The notes below the pieces were generated by a model that was given only the letters and a program-made list of their open reading frames with translations, did no database searches and had not been told where the DNA came from. Source: an uncultured Thermogutta sp. (lineage in GTDB: Bacteria; Planctomycetota; Planctomycetia; Pirellulales; Thermoguttaceae). From it: a stretch of DNA of 38,943 nt. Below, in pieces: positions 24,444 through 35,211 of the stretch; the stretch's first letter is position 1, and every line of letters starts with the position of its first letter. Where the stretch lies: NCBI GenBank assembly GCA_937128505.1, contig CAKZMM010000146.1:1-38943 (forward strand), read 5' to 3'. The translations under genes were made by a program, and so were the position numbers.

Positions 24444-24917
24444 CTAAGAGGAATTCTCGCAACGATTCTCGGAAGTTGGCTCCGTACCCTCTTCCAAGTT
24501 TTCCGCCTCAGCCAGTTCTTCTCCCTGATCGACCTCTTCCCCTTCTGTTTCCTCTTCTGCTGCCGACTGATCGGGGGGTAAAACTTCGCGGAGAATGCGG
24601 CTAATCTCGATCGATTTCTTGACGCCTTGGTCCAAAACGAATTCCAACCGAGGAGTAAACCGTGTATCGATCTGTTCGGCACACTTAGCCTGGAGATATC
24701 CTCTCGCGTTGCGCAGTCCTCGAAGACTGAGCTTTTGCTTCGTCTCATTTCCCATGACCGACACGTAAACCTTGGCATAGCGCAGATCGGGAGATACTTC
24801 GACGTGAGTCACCGTAACATCCTGGATTCGCGGATCTTTCAGCTCCGCGAGAATTGCCATGCCGACGACTTCGCGAATGGCTTCCGCCGCTCGGAGCGCT
24901 CGACGGTTTTGTTGCAT
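24444..24917 (-). CDS. rbfA: RbfA: 30S ribosome-binding factor
   Basis: The 157-residue protein matches RbfA, a KH-fold factor for late 30S maturation and processing of the 16S 5' end. It shows the N-terminal AEAIREVVGMAIL helix, the conserved DPRIQDVTVTHVEVSPDLRY segment, AKVYVSVMG and the C-terminal RFTPRLEFVLDQGVKKSIEI. From about residue 118 it adds a 40-residue acidic tail (EEETEGEEVDQGEELAEAEN) not found in short RbfA proteins. The ATG at 24917 is preceded by a GGAAG. It follows infB in the conserved nusA-infB-rbfA order but after a 675-bp gap. No truB follows. Confidence 0.95.
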   Translation of the reverse strand: MQQNRRALRAAEAIREVVGMAILAELKDPRIQDVTVTHVEVSPDLRYAKVYVSVMGNETKQKLSLRGLRNARGYLQAKCAEQIDTRFTPRLEFVLDQGVKKSIEISRILREVLPPDQSAAEEETEGEEVDQGEELAEAENLEEGTEPTSENRCENSS

Positions 24918-25592
24918 CTTCCGACCCTAAAATCCGCAAGCAGGAACTAGGCTTTTTTCCGCGCTTTCAAGGGGATGACCCTTCTTATCTGCCCACTTAT
25001 TTGCCCAATTGCGCCACTGGCTGCGTCGTTTTTCCGCCCAAACCTCCTCAAGATCCACCGATTAGCGGTGGAGCGCCTCCCATCGCTTCCCAGGCTCGAG
25101 ATCGCTGCTTCGGCGGTGGGGATGAGTGCTACGTCCCCTTGATTTCAAAAACTCCTCCAGAATCAAAGGGGTTTCTACCGTACCCGAGGATCGCACATGC
25201 CGAATATCAAGGCTTTTTTGGCTAGCGAGTGTCTACTTCGGATTTGCTTACCGATTCGTTTCGCTCCGCTGTAGCCTCTCTTGTTTTCCGGCATCATGTC
25301 GGAGCTTCGTTTGTTTTCCGGCATTATGCCGGCAAAACCACGGCTTGGAATGAACCGACGCCCATACAGGGCTAATCCTTATGTTAAACGACGGCGGGCC
25401 GGCCCCATGCCGGTCCTCCTCACCTAATGAATCCACCCCTTAAAACCGAGGACCCCTCGAATTCAAAATTCAGATCAGCCGACGGCCCCGTGACCCAAAG
25501 ACCTTAATACCTCAATGACGTCGGTAACCGGCTACCAACTACCGATGATTGCATCCCGATCACTGGATCCAATCCGAACCGCATTCACTCCT
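24918..25592. other. Long spacer inside the infB-rbfA gene pair
   Basis: No gene is seen in either strand. It contains a diverged tandem pair with a 30-bp period at 25281-25332, where TTGTTTTCCGGCAT-ATG-CGG blocks match at 20 of 22 positions. In most bacteria these genes are nearly adjacent. Confidence 0.6.
25281..25332. repeat. 30-bp-period tandem pair (22 bp conserved)
   Basis: TTGTTTTCCGGCATCATGTC at 25281 recurs at 25311 with two substitutions, followed by GG in both. Confidence 0.75.
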
Positions 25593-28500
25593 CTACAGAC
25601 GCCGCTCCACTTCTTCGATTCGATACGCTTCGAGGATATCGCCCTCTTTGACGTCATCAAAACCGGCGAGCTTAATACCGCATTCGAATCCCTCGCGAAC
25701 TTCGCGGACGTCATCCTTCTCGCGGCGCAGGGACTGGATGGCATAATCGCCGATGACTCGGCCGTCCCGCACCACACGCATCCGGGCATCCCGCGCCACA
25801 ATTCCATGGAGCACGCGGCAGCCGGCCACCGTGCCCACCCTGCTAATCACAAAGGTCTTGAGGACCAAAACCCGGCCGAGATCAACCTGCCGTTTTTCAG
25901 GTTTCAATAGCCCTTCTAAGGCGGCTTTCAGATCATCAGTAACCTGATAAATGATGTCGTATCGTCGAATTTCCACACCGTATCGTTCGGCCAAAATCCG
26001 AGCACCCTCCGAGGGCGCTACGTTAAATCCGATGATGATTGCATCGGAGGCGTTGGCCAATTCCACGTCGGCTTCCGTGATCGCTCCCACCGCAGCTTGA
26101 AGGAGCTCGATCTGCACCTCGGGGTGCTGCAATTTGGCCAATTCTTTTTGAATGGCTTCCAGCGAACCTCGGACATCGGCCCGGAGGATGATATGCAGCG
26201 TCTCCACAGTGTCCTTGCGAGCCAACCGAGCGGAAAGTTCCTCGAGCGTTAAATGCGGTTTCTCCGTCCCCAATCCCCGAGTTCGCTGCTGTTTGGACCG
26301 GCGTTCGGCGATTTCCCGGGCCTTCGCAATATCCTCCAGCACGTAGAATTTTTCCCCGGCCTCAGGCGGAACGTCCAAACCCGTCACATCCACGGGGGTC
26401 GAGGGCCCAGCTTCTTCATGTTGTCGGTGCGGATCCAGCGTATCGTACATGGCCTTCACGCGGCCATGAGCCGACCCGCAAAGCAAAATATCGCCGACCC
26501 TCAGGGTGCCGCGTTGCACCAATAGCTTCGCAACAACACCCCGACCCGGCTGAACTGATGCCTCCAAACACACCCCGGTTGCCGGCCGATGGGGATTCGC
26601 CCGAAGTTCGTGCAACTCGGCTACTGTAAGGAGGGTGTCCAGAAGTTCATCGATTCCTTGACCGGTCAACGCACTGGTTTGCACCACCTCGACGTCGCCA
26701 CCCCATTGACTGGGCAGCACCCCGTGAGCGGCCAACTGCTGGAGGACACGATCCGGATTGATGCCGGGCAAATCGATTTTATTGAGTGCTACAACCATGG
26801 GCACCCCAGCGGCCCGAATATGAGCAATGGCTTCCTCAGTTTGTGGCATCACCCCATCATCGGCCGCCACCACAAGCACGGCGATATCCGTGCAATTCGC
26901 CCCGCGTGCGCGCATCGCCGTAAAGGCCTCGTGGCCAGGCGTATCGACGAAGGCGATCTGCCTCCCATCCTTCAGAATCCGGTAAGCCCGAATGTGCTGC
27001 GTGATTCCGCCGCGCTCCCTCGCCGCTACATCGGTACCAAGGATCCGGTCCAAAAGTGACGTTTTGCCGTGGTCTACGTGTCCGAGGAAGGTGACCACCG
27101 GGGCCCGCGGCAACAACTCCGCAGGATCATCCGGTGCCTCAAAACGAGCCCGAAGTTCCTGATCCGGGTCCTGCGGCCCTCGGATCTTGAGGTCCACTTC
27201 CAGAGCCATCGCCAGCAGTTGCGCAGTCTCCGAGTCTAAAGTCGAGTTAATCGTTGCCATCACCCCGAGGTTAAGAAGCTTTCCGAGCACCTGGTAAACA
27301 GGGATCCCGACTGCCTCGGAGAACGACCGCACCGTGCACGGCAATTCGAGCACCACCGAGCTTTTACGCGGTGCCGCAGTGGAAACCGAACGACTTCGAC
27401 GCATGCGACGAAGCGTCAGCTCAACGGCGGGCTCTTCGGCCTCTTCCACCTCTTCGCGCTGGCGGGCAGGCTTTCGCCGAGTGGGCCGAGGCTCTTTTTC
27501 TAACAAATCGATCCCGACATCATCTTCGCTGACTGGGCCGCGGCGCCCCCGACCTGATTCTTTCACCGCTCGAGGCGCAGCTTTATCGCGATCTCGATCC
27601 TTCGATTTTTCTTTTTCCTTTTCCAGCGGGCGTTCCCGCACCCGTTCTTTCGGTTTAGGCCGAGCTTCCGGGGGGGTGGGTTTTATAGTGGGAGAAGCCA
27701 GTTCCTTCGCATCGCGCTCCAGCGCTGCCAGACTCTGTGGTGACTGAATCCGACGCAAATATTCCGACAAAGGCCGACTGCCGATTTTGCTAGCGCGAAT
27801 GGCCTCAATCGGGAGCTTCACGTCGGGCTTTACAGGCGGGGGTTCGGGGGGAGAGGGCGGAGCGATGCTTTGCGCAGCTTGGGGAATCGGTGCTAATTTG
27901 ATCGATGGAACGAAACGCTCATGCTTTTCCGGCCGTTTAGGTTCCTCTGGTCGCTCGCGTTTGTCGGGTTTCTCCTTTATATGAGTTTCCTTTTCTAATA
28001 TATGAGTTTCCTTTTCTAATTCCCTTGCACCACCTTTTTCCGCCTCCTTTTCCTGATCGACCACCTGATCGCGATCGGCCTCTTTCCCGGCTGTAATTAC
28101 CAAACTTGGAGGTTGCTCGACGGGTTTTACGACCGATACTTCCGCAGGCTCGGCCGTTACAGTAGGCGGGCAAACCGACGATATCGCGGATTCTATCTCC
28201 CCGACAGGGGCTTCAACTTCTCGAGAAGCAGAGGGGATTACAACGGCAGGCTGTTCAATGGGCGGGGCAGATTTGGGAGGGACTGCGGCCGGCTTCTCCG
28301 GTGCACGTACTTTGCGATCCAGCACCGGCACCTTCTTGATCATAGCGCCCGAGGGCGGTATATAATCCTCGCGCCGAAGGGCGGTCGGGGGCTGCGGGCC
28401 AGAAACCTCGCTCGTTCGAGTCGCGGCTGTCGACACCGCGCTCAAAGACAGCCCAGAGCGAGAAGAAAACCGCGCCTTGACCTTCGCGACCTCTTCGTCG

Positions 28501-28616
28501 GTCAAGCTCGCCAGCGCGCCCTGCTTCCCTTCCAATCCTAATTCGGCGCAAATACTGAGGACGACTTTGCTGTCGACATTCAGCTCTTTGGCCAGGGCGT
28601 AAATTCGCGTACCCAA
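25593..28616 (-). CDS. infB: InfB: translation initiation factor IF-2
   Basis: The 1,007-residue IF-2 delivers fMet-tRNA to the 30S subunit. It has an IF2_N module at the start ([20 protein letters not shown]), a long Pro/Lys/Glu/Arg-rich linker, a second IF2_N at about 405-460, then the G domain with GHVDHGKTS (about 509-517), DTPGHEAF and NKIDLPG, followed by the beta-barrel and C-terminal tRNA-binding domains. The length suits the long IF-2 forms. The start is a TTG at 28616: an in-frame stop lies three codons upstream, so no ATG is available, and GGGAG precedes it by about 10 nt. A 21-bp tandem duplication in the linker repeats LEKETHI. It is second in nusA-infB-rbfA, separated by large gaps. 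Confidence 0.97.
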   Translation of the reverse strand: MGTRIYALAKELNVDSKVVLSICAELGLEGKQGALASLTDEEVAKVKARFSSRSGLSLSAVSTAATRTSEVSGPQPPTALRREDYIPPSGAMIKKVPVLDRKVRAPEKPAAVPPKSAPPIEQPAVVIPSASREVEAPVGEIESAISSVCPPTVTAEPAEVSVVKPVEQPPSLVITAGKEADRDQVVDQEKEAEKGGARELEKETHILEKETHIKEKPDKRERPEEPKRPEKHERFVPSIKLAPIPQAAQSIAPPSPPEPPPVKPDVKLPIEAIRASKIGSRPLSEYLRRIQSPQSLAALERDAKELASPTIKPTPPEARPKPKERVRERPLEKEKEKSKDRDRDKAAPRAVKESGRGRRGPVSEDDVGIDLLEKEPRPTRRKPARQREEVEEAEEPAVELTLRRMRRSRSVSTAAPRKSSVVLELPCTVRSFSEAVGIPVYQVLGKLLNLGVMATINSTLDSETAQLLAMALEVDLKIRGPQDPDQELRARFEAPDDPAELLPRAPVVTFLGHVDHGKTSLLDRILGTDVAARERGGITQHIRAYRILKDGRQIAFVDTPGHEAFTAMRARGANCTDIAVLVVAADDGVMPQTEEAIAHIRAAGVPMVVALNKIDLPGINPDRVLQQLAAHGVLPSQWGGDVEVVQTSALTGQGIDELLDTLLTVAELHELRANPHRPATGVCLEASVQPGRGVVAKLLVQRGTLRVGDILLCGSAHGRVKAMYDTLDPHRQHEEAGPSTPVDVTGLDVPPEAGEKFYVLEDIAKAREIAERRSKQQRTRGLGTEKPHLTLEELSARLARKDTVETLHIILRADVRGSLEAIQKELAKLQHPEVQIELLQAAVGAITEADVELANASDAIIIGFNVAPSEGARILAERYGVEIRRYDIIYQVTDDLKAALEGLLKPEKRQVDLGRVLVLKTFVISRVGTVAGCRVLHGIVARDARMRVVRDGRVIGDYAIQSLRREKDDVREVREGFECGIKLAGFDDVKEGDILEAYRIEEVERRL
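27980..28021. repeat. 21-bp in-frame tandem duplication inside infB
   Basis: Copies at 27980-28000 and 28001-28021 (plus-strand unit TATGAGTTTCC...TAAT) match at 20 of 21 positions. They encode LEKETHI twice in the charged IF-2 linker. Confidence 0.92.
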
Positions 28617-29310
28617 CGCAGCCTACTCTCCCGGGAGGGCCTGCGATTGAACCGCCGACCCGATCCCACCTTCGCTCAAAAACCCTACGAACCATTACAT
28701 CGCACCGCCTCCTTTTGCCAGCGCAAGAAGGCCCTGCCTTGCCGGCTACTCCAGTTGCCCGGGATAGCCCATTCCGGCTTTTCCGCCCGTCTTCAATTAG
28801 CTGGCCAATTGCGAGCAACATTCCCTGATGCTCCCAGTTTTAAGACGGGCGAACACCTTTTCAATGGCCGGCCGGAATTTGTTCAAAAATATACCTAAAG
28901 CTCGGCAGCCATCGAATGACCGCGTGAACTCGTTTTGATCCCGGCTTCAAATCTTCGAAGAGATCCGTTCAATCCATCCTTTTAATATGACATTTTTTAC
29001 TATGACATCCTTTTACTATGTTTTTCTGGACACTCTTCGACTTTTTTCCATTCATCCAAACGGTTTCAAAGCCGTCCCGCAATGACGGGAGCCTTTTCCT
29101 CGGCGGCCATCCTCAGCCAAACCGATGGGCAATTTCATTCATACCAAACCGAGCACGCAACTTCCGGCACCAACTCCCACACAAATCAAAGACCTTTTTC
29201 TTTGTCTCTTACCTTTCAGGACTTATCTTATCTCCTTTCTCCTATTCCCGGCACTCCGCGCCGTTTATCCAGCGGCTCTAACCGTCTTCAGAAACTGAAT
29301 CATTTGAGCG
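28617..29310. other. Long spacer inside the nusA-infB gene pair
   Basis: Nearly 700 bp with no supported gene. The ylxR-type and L7Ae-like genes that often sit here are absent. It holds a diverged tandem pair at 28986-29016 (TATGACATTTTTTAC, then TATGACATCCTTTTAC). The plus strand around 29185-29260 is pyrimidine-rich. Confidence 0.6.
28986..29016. repeat. 15/16-bp tandem pair
   Basis: TATGACATTTTTTAC is followed directly by TATGACATCCTTTTAC; they differ by one inserted base and about one substitution. Confidence 0.7.
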
Positions 29311-30582
29311 CTATTGATCGGACTTATCACCCCGAAATTCTAACCCCGAAGCTCCCATCGACATTTCTTGCCAGTTGCTTCCCGGCGAACTGGCCGATGA
29401 GCCTGAATCATCGGAGGCCAATGCTCCGACTTTACCCTCCTCTTCGGCTCGGCGCTCTGCTTCGGCCACAATCTTTTCCACCTCTTCCTCGCTCAACCTC
29501 CCCAGCGCCGCCAGTTCCTCCGGCTCAATTACCGAAAGATCATCGTACGTCAAAAATCCCCTTCCTACCAGCTCATCGGCAATCTCAGGGGTGATTCCCG
29601 GGATAGAAACAAAATCGGACATCGCCGCTTCGATCTTTTGATCCAGTTCTTCCCGGGTCATAATGTCGATATCCCAACCGCACAATTTGCTGGCTAATCG
29701 GACGTTATGGCCCCCTCGTCCGATCGCCAGTGAGCGCTGCTCTTCCTTGACCAAAGCAATCGCCCTCCCCAAGTGAGGACAAAGGATTACCTCTTCCACC
29801 TCGGCCGGCTGAAGGGCATTGGCTATGAATTCTTGAACATCGTCGCTCCAACGGACGATTTCAATCCTTTCCCCCCCTAGTTCGTCGGTAATATTCTTAA
29901 TTCGCGTGCCCCGAACACCGACACAAGCCCCCACGGAATCCACCCGCGGATCGGTGCTGAAAACCGCCACTTTCGTCCGGAAGCCTGCCTCCCTTTCTAC
30001 TCGGCGGATTTCGATGATTCCGTCGGCAACTTCCGGAATTTCCTGTTCAAATAACCGTTCAACCAATTGCGGCCTAACGCGGCTGAGGATCACCCGCACC
30101 CGTGTCCCTTCCTTCCGAACGTCACAAACGATGGCCCGAATCCGCTCGTTCGGGTGATATGTCTCCCCCGGAATCTGCTCTACGCGGGGGAGAATGGCTT
30201 CCGTGTTCCCTAAGGAGACCACAGCGGTGGTTTTTTCCATCCGCTGCACAACACCGGTAACCAACTGGTTTTTCTGCTGAAGGTACTCCTCGTAAAGAAC
30301 GTCGCGCTCCTCCTCGCGAATCTTCTGCATGATCACTTGTTTGGCGGCCTGCGCCCCAATCCGAAGACAGAATTCCTCCGGATCGAATGGTTGCCCGCCG
30401 TGGGTGCCGGTGATTTGTCCGGTCTGTCGATCCACGGACACCACAATGTCTTGATCCTCACCAAAACTTTTCTTGGCCGCTAAAACCAGGGCTGCCTCGA
30501 TCGCGGTAAAGAGTTTCTCCTTAGGGATGTTCTTATCCCGGTGAATCGCATCCACCATTCTTGTCAATTCGTGAGGATCCAT
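29311..30582 (-). CDS. nusA: NusA: transcription elongation/termination factor
   Basis: The 423-residue protein binds RNA polymerase and nascent RNA. The order is as expected: an N-terminal polymerase-binding domain (1-125, with FTAIEAALVLAAKK), an S1 domain (about 130-200, VTGVVQRMEKTTAVVSLG), then KH1 and KH2 with VGVRGTRIKNITDELGGERI and AIGRGGHNVRLASKL. A C-terminal helical segment follows (IPGITPEIADELVGRGF) that resembles one acidic-repeat/HhH unit, and a Ser/Gly-rich acidic tail ends the protein. The ATG at 30582 matches the usual N-terminus. It is first of nusA-infB-rbfA. No rimP gene lies upstream; instead there are 1.65 kb of non-coding DNA that should hold the promoter. Confidence 0.97.
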   Translation of the reverse strand: MDPHELTRMVDAIHRDKNIPKEKLFTAIEAALVLAAKKSFGEDQDIVVSVDRQTGQITGTHGGQPFDPEEFCLRIGAQAAKQVIMQKIREEERDVLYEEYLQQKNQLVTGVVQRMEKTTAVVSLGNTEAILPRVEQIPGETYHPNERIRAIVCDVRKEGTRVRVILSRVRPQLVERLFEQEIPEVADGIIEIRRVEREAGFRTKVAVFSTDPRVDSVGACVGVRGTRIKNITDELGGERIEIVRWSDDVQEFIANALQPAEVEEVILCPHLGRAIALVKEEQRSLAIGRGGHNVRLASKLCGWDIDIMTREELDQKIEAAMSDFVSIPGITPEIADELVGRGFLTYDDLSVIEPEELAALGRLSEEEVEKIVAEAERRAEEEGKVGALASDDSGSSASSPGSNWQEMSMGASGLEFRGDKSDQ

Positions 30583-30774
30583 CGGCCTACCGCTTGACCC
30601 GGCAATTCGGGTTTAATATCGGGAATTTACGATCGCAAGTTGTTATTTCCGTGTTCAGCTTAATCGAGGCCCCTACCTTCATCGGGCCATCCACTTACCA
30701 TTGTGCTTCGAACTGGGTAAAGGCAATTCTCGCGAAAGCCAAAAACCAAAGAACCGTCGAGTTTTTTACCAGCG

Positions 30775-30812
30775 CAGTCTCCGAATTAACTCACAGTCTC
30801 CGAATTAACTCA
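30775..30812. repeat. 19-bp perfect tandem duplication
   Basis: CAGTCTCCGAATTAACTCA occurs twice without a gap. Confidence 0.95.
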
Positions 30813-30946
30813 TCTAAGTATAAATACCCATGAGGGATAACATTCCGATCAATGAAATTCCCAATCCCACAAATCTGCAATGAACTTCTTACAAAGGAGT
30901 TTTTACAGTTCTAGGGTTCTACAGAACCTTTACCTAGCTTCCTGTT

Positions 30947-30986
30947 GTCTATGCCGACCAAATAAGGTCTATGCCAACCAAATAAG
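30947..30986. repeat. 20-bp tandem duplication
   Basis: GTCTATGCCGACCAAATAAG is followed by a copy with one change (G to A at position 10). Confidence 0.93.
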
Positions 30987-31340
30987 TTGGTTAAACTGTG
31001 CCAAAAAGCTGTTTGAATCCTAACTCTATTGTACAGGAAGGCCTAAGGCATTCGTGATCTGAAAAACCGCTTTTAACCAATTTAGGCTAAAATTAAGCTT
31101 ATTGCGGCGAATCCAAAGGCGTCACTTATATTGCGCCTAATATCCTGCAAAATGACAAATCCCCTGCAAAAAGTAATCTTTATAAAGCTTTCACGTCACA
31201 CTAGGGGTTAACCGCTCGCTTTTTCAAATCTCCGTCGTTTCCTTTGCACTCACCCACCTCTAACGAAATGGTGTTTTCAAACGAAATCTTTTTTTGAATT
31301 CCGGACCGATTGCCGCTCAATTCCGCACCCATCAGGGAGC

Positions 31341-31378
31341 GATTAGCTCACAAAAAAATGATTAGCTCACAAAAAAAT
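31341..31378. repeat. 19-bp perfect tandem duplication
   Basis: GATTAGCTCACAAAAAAAT occurs twice without a gap. Confidence 0.95.
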
Positions 31379-31792
31379 ACTTTCCTTACTGCCAACCGCT
31401 CACGATCTTCAACAACCCGAGCTGTAACCCGAGGTTTACAGGTATAAGAAACATTTATTGCCACCATTAACCAAAATAGACCCGAATCGCGACACACCGG
31501 GCCGCGGGGTCTACCGAGCAAATCAAGAAACCTTTTCGTCAAAAACGATAACGGCTTACTGAGGGGTTGTCAAGTGCGACCCCTCGGTCCAAGAGCTCCC
31601 AAGCTCCCCAAGTCCCCACTTCCGTCTAACTCTTCCCTCACCAACTTGAAACTGCATCATGCTTTTGCGCTCCGGGCTATTGACATTTGTAACCAGCTCT
31701 CAACTCACCAAAGGTTCCGGCCATGTCTAGCCCTTAAAAACAAGAGCATGTGGACGAAGTTAGTCATTATTGTTCGACGCGTAAATTCCTAG

Positions 31793-31838
31793 AACCTCGT
31801 AGGAAAGTGTTATAAAACCTCGTAGGAAAGTGTTATTT
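31793..31838. repeat. 23-bp tandem duplication
   Basis: AACCTCGTAGGAAAGTGTTA plus three bases at 31793-31815 is followed by a second copy at 31816-31838; the first 21 bases are identical. Confidence 0.93.
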
Positions 31839-32237
31839 TAATCACCTGCGGTAGCGGAAATTCCCGCTTGCCCTCCACCACCCGGACTCCTGACACCTCA
31901 AACACATTTTTTCGGGGCGAAATGCTCTGGGGAAAATCTTTCCTCACTTTTCGGAGCACAACGAGTTGGTTCTGCGTTGCCGCAGCAGGCCCGTGCCGCA
32001 AACTCCCGCGTTCCCTTACGTTGGTTCGATTCTGAATCCAAGCATTTCGCCGCAGGTTGCCCCTACCGAAAACCCCTCTCTTCCCGGCGGAGGTGTTCTC
32101 ATTCGGCACGGCGGTCTTTTGCAAGCCAGGGACAGCGACACCACGAGGCACCGTGATATCGCGCGGCTTAAGCCTTGCAAAAAGGGGCCCTAAAAACCGC
32201 GGGGAAGGCTGAAGACCACCACCGTGAATTGTACGGC

Positions 32238-33119
32238 TTAAGTTCTGCATTGGAGGAGTTCGAGAACCGCCTCCCCCATTTTCGCCGGGCTTTGAGCGAT
32301 CTTTACGCCGGCATCCGTGAGGGCCGCAATCTTGGCAGCAGCCGTTCCTTTACCCCCGGCAATGATTGCCCCGGCATGACCCATCCGCTTCCCCGGCGGC
32401 GCCGTCCGGCCAGCAATGAAGGCAACCGCCGGTTTGCGGAAACCCCCCTGGGCAATAAACGCCGCGGCCTCCTCCTCTGCTGTGCCGCCGATTTCGCCGA
32501 TCAATAGCACGGCATCCGTCTCCGGGTCCTCTTGAAACATTTTCAGCACGTCGACAAACGAAGTCCCCACGATCGGATCCCCCCCAAGACCCACGCAGGT
32601 GGATTGCCCCAGCCCCAATTGTGTTAGCTGCCAAACGGCCTCATAAGTCAAGGTACCGGAGCGACTGATCACTCCCACACGGCCGCGGCGGTGGATATAG
32701 CCCGGCATGATCCCGATCTTGCACTCGCCCGGCGTGATCACCCCCGGCCCATTCGGCCCAATTAGGCGGCAGGGTCGCCCCAACAAGTGCTTACGCACCC
32801 TGAGCATATCGAGCACCGGGATCCCTTCCGTGATGGTCACGATTAGCTCGATACCTGCATCCGCCGCTTCCAAGATAGCATCCGCGGCAAATGGGGGTGG
32901 CACGAAGATCATCGTTGCATTCGCGCCGGTCTTTTCCCGCGCCTCCACCACCGTGTTGAACACCGGTACGCCTTCGACCACCTGCCCCCCTTTGCCCGGG
33001 GTTACTCCACCAACGATCTTCGTCCCATAAGCCAGACATTGCTGGGTATGAAACCGGCCGGCTTTCCCCGTGATTCCTTGACAAATGACCCGAGTTTCAC
33101 TGTGAACCAAGATGCTCAT
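32238..33119 (-). CDS. sucD: SucD: succinyl-CoA ligase, alpha subunit
   Basis: I start at the ATG at 33119, giving 293 residues that match family length ([20 protein letters not shown]); a 26-codon upstream extension is open but not conserved in character. The CoA-binding motif [10 protein letters not shown] lies at 15-24, IGPNGPG at 120-126, and the phosphohistidine His248 is in [15 protein letters not shown]. With SucC it converts succinyl-CoA, ADP (or GDP) and phosphate to succinate, CoA and ATP/GTP in the TCA cycle. It follows sucC on the same strand, but after 423 bp rather than the usual few bases. Confidence 0.97.
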   Translation of the reverse strand: MSILVHSETRVICQGITGKAGRFHTQQCLAYGTKIVGGVTPGKGGQVVEGVPVFNTVVEAREKTGANATMIFVPPPFAADAILEAADAGIELIVTITEGIPVLDMLRVRKHLLGRPCRLIGPNGPGVITPGECKIGIMPGYIHRRGRVGVISRSGTLTYEAVWQLTQLGLGQSTCVGLGGDPIVGTSFVDVLKMFQEDPETDAVLLIGEIGGTAEEEAAAFIAQGGFRKPAVAFIAGRTAPPGKRMGHAGAIIAGGKGTAAAKIAALTDAGVKIAQSPAKMGEAVLELLQCRT

Positions 33120-33542
33120 TCCCGTCGCTTTCCGAATTCTTAACCACGCTTGCGCGATGATTCCACCGGCAGAATACCTCTGCCGAGATTTCCACACCGA
33201 TTTCCCGCTGATTTCCTTTTTTGATTTTTTGATTGCAACTCACGCTTTAATTGCCCGAGGAATTATCCCCCCTCCAACCGCTTTGGGCACGTTAAAGGCT
33301 CGAGCCATACAAGAACACGTCGCCCTCGCTCCCCAAGGTGAAATTCGCCAGCTTAAAATCGGCATCCACGCCTGTCTGAACGATCTGCCCATCGTTTTCC
33401 GGCGGTCCTTTCGTAATCGATCAACCTTCCGCCGGGTTTCCCCCATCTCAAGATGGGCCTCTGCGATTTAAGATTCGTGCTCCAATAGACGGCAATGGGT
33501 AGCTGCGTGAAAGCGGGCGATAACTCCTCCATGTCGGCTACC
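33120..33542. other. Spacer between sucC and sucD
   Basis: 423 bp with no gene I can support; the open frames show no family motif. A small 8-bp TTTTTTGA tandem pair lies near 33217. A spacer of this size inside sucCD is unusual. Confidence 0.55.
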
Positions 33543-34739
33543 CTAACCGCCCGATTGCCGGGCCGCAGCAACCGCCTTTTCCGCGGCGTCCGAAAGATCG
33601 GTGGCCGCGATGATATTCAGCCCGCTTTGCGCCAAGATTGCACGGCCTTCTTCCACTTCCGTTCCTTCCAGCCGAACGACTAGGGGGACTTTCAGCTCCA
33701 AAGTGCGGCACGCCTCCACCAAAGCTTGGGCAATAATCGTGCAGCGCATGATGCCGCCGAAGATATTCACTAGAACCGCTTGCACCTGGGGATCCCCCAT
33801 TAAAATGCGAAACGCCTCGGTGACTTGATGAACGTTGGCACCACCGCCGACGTCCAAAAAATTCGCCGGTTGCCCCCCATGCAGTTGGATCAAGTCCATC
33901 GTGCTCATGGCCAGGCCTGCGCCATTGACAAGGCAGCCAATATTCCCATCAAGCCGAACGTAACTTAGCCCCTCTTGCGCGGCCCGCACTTCCCGCGGAT
34001 CTTCCTCGCCAATATCCCGCAGATTCACCAGCTCCAGATGGCGATACAAGGCATTGTCGTCGAAGTTGACCTTCGCATCCAGCGCGCAAAGATGCCCCTC
34101 TTGTGTGACCACAAGCGGATTGATCTCCGCCAAGCTGCAATCCCAGTGCAAAAAGAACTTGCAGAGATTTTGGAACAAGGATTCGGCCTCGCGGGCCGCT
34201 AGGTCGCTCAAGCCCAAGCGCGCGGCAAGCTTCCGGGCCTGATAGGGCCATAGGCCACCCTCCGCATCGAACGCCTCGCAAAGGATTGCCTCGGGCTTTT
34301 CCGCGGCAAGTTTTTCGATATCCATCCCCCCTTCCGCCGAGGCGATAAGGACCGGCACTGCCCCCTTACGATCCACCAAAGCCGCCACATAAATCTCGCG
34401 GGCAACCTCGAAGACCTCCTCGACCAAAACCTGCCGCACAATTCGGCCTTCAGGACCCGTTTGCGCCGTCACCAGTACGTGGCCCAGGAGATGATGAGCC
34501 ACCTCGGCGGCTTCCTCGGCACTTTGCACCAAACACACGCCCCGCTGGTGCGGACTGCCGCGAACAGTGCCCTGACCACGCCCCCCGGCATGAATCTGCG
34601 CTTTAATCACCGCCCGTTGCCCCCCTAATTGCTCAAAAGCGGCCGCCGCACCATCCGGCGTATCGACCGCCATTCCCCGGGGTACCGGGATGCCTGCTTC
34701 TCGGAAAAGTTGTTTCGCTTGATACTCGTGAATCCGCAT
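33543..34739 (-). CDS. sucC: SucC: succinyl-CoA ligase [ADP-forming], beta subunit
   Basis: 398 residues, normal length. It begins [20 protein letters not shown], the family N-terminus. The ATP-grasp domain shows [14 protein letters not shown] and [10 protein letters not shown] with [11 protein letters not shown]. The C-terminal ligase/CoA domain has [19 protein letters not shown] and [11 protein letters not shown]. It supplies the nucleotide-binding half of succinyl-CoA synthetase; residues that would decide ATP or GTP use were not examined. The start ATG at 34739 is clear. Transcription probably runs into sucD despite the gap. The gene lies downstream of the PolX gene with 472 bp between. 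Confidence 0.97.
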   Translation of the reverse strand: MRIHEYQAKQLFREAGIPVPRGMAVDTPDGAAAAFEQLGGQRAVIKAQIHAGGRGQGTVRGSPHQRGVCLVQSAEEAAEVAHHLLGHVLVTAQTGPEGRIVRQVLVEEVFEVAREIYVAALVDRKGAVPVLIASAEGGMDIEKLAAEKPEAILCEAFDAEGGLWPYQARKLAARLGLSDLAAREAESLFQNLCKFFLHWDCSLAEINPLVVTQEGHLCALDAKVNFDDNALYRHLELVNLRDIGEEDPREVRAAQEGLSYVRLDGNIGCLVNGAGLAMSTMDLIQLHGGQPANFLDVGGGANVHQVTEAFRILMGDPQVQAVLVNIFGGIMRCTIIAQALVEACRTLELKVPLVVRLEGTEVEEGRAILAQSGLNIIAATDLSDAAEKAVAAARQSGG

Positions 34740-35211
34740 CGTCGCAACCTTAGAGGCTACTCAAAGTTCCGTCGTTTTCCCTGCAACCACGGAGCACGAA
34801 GAGCTACGACTCCGTGAAGGTGGTCGATGATAATCTTCGTGCCGCGGTCCTTTCAACCACCACCGGGTTTTATTCTCCCCCACAGAGCCTTTGATTGGGA
34901 AAGCCGCAGCAAGGTTTCCCCCTGGTTCGCCACGCCTTAACTCGTGCACCTTAAAAAGCGTAGAGGCTATATTGGGAAGCCTTTTGAAAAGTGCCGATCA
35001 ATCTAAAAAAGCGCGTCTACCGCACAAGAGAGGCGGCTCATGCGCAAGACGAGCACTCCTTTTCCCCAACAAGTCTTCAGCTTGCAAGCCGCCGAAAAAA
35101 CCGGAAAAAATGCTCGAAATTCCGGCGTTTGTGGCCCATATTGCGGTGCCCGAGATCTTTTGGCGGTGCCTTGCAAGGGGAAAGCGGCAGCCTTCGTGTG
35201 CGATTTACTTC
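34740..35211. other. Spacer between polX-type gene and sucC
   Basis: 472 bp; nothing beyond short unconvincing frames. It should contain the sucC promoter. No terminator hairpin with a T-run was seen after the PolX gene. Confidence 0.5.

Larger units (their letters stand above)
30583..32237. other. Long AT-rich spacer rich in short tandem duplications
   Basis: About 1.65 kb between sucD and nusA with no recognised gene. Four separate two-copy tandem duplications (19, 20, 19 and 23 bp) lie in 1.1 kb. A 146-codon minus-strand frame (31810-32250) starts by overlapping the sucD end, but it has no family features. The nusA promoter region must be included. Confidence 0.6.

Noticed and set aside
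27334-28541. Long plus-strand frames opposite infB
   Set aside because: Ser/Arg/Gly-rich antisense shadows of the Pro/Lys/Glu-rich IF-2 linker.
30775-31838. CRISPR array or regulatory iteron cluster
   Set aside because: The repeats are four unrelated units, each in two adjacent copies with no spacers, so neither model fits.
31810-32250. 146-codon minus-strand frame overlapping the sucD 3' end
   Set aside because: Its ATG overlaps sucD in a way that could allow coupling, but the product is a basic, featureless sequence that ends in a tandem duplication and resembles no family.
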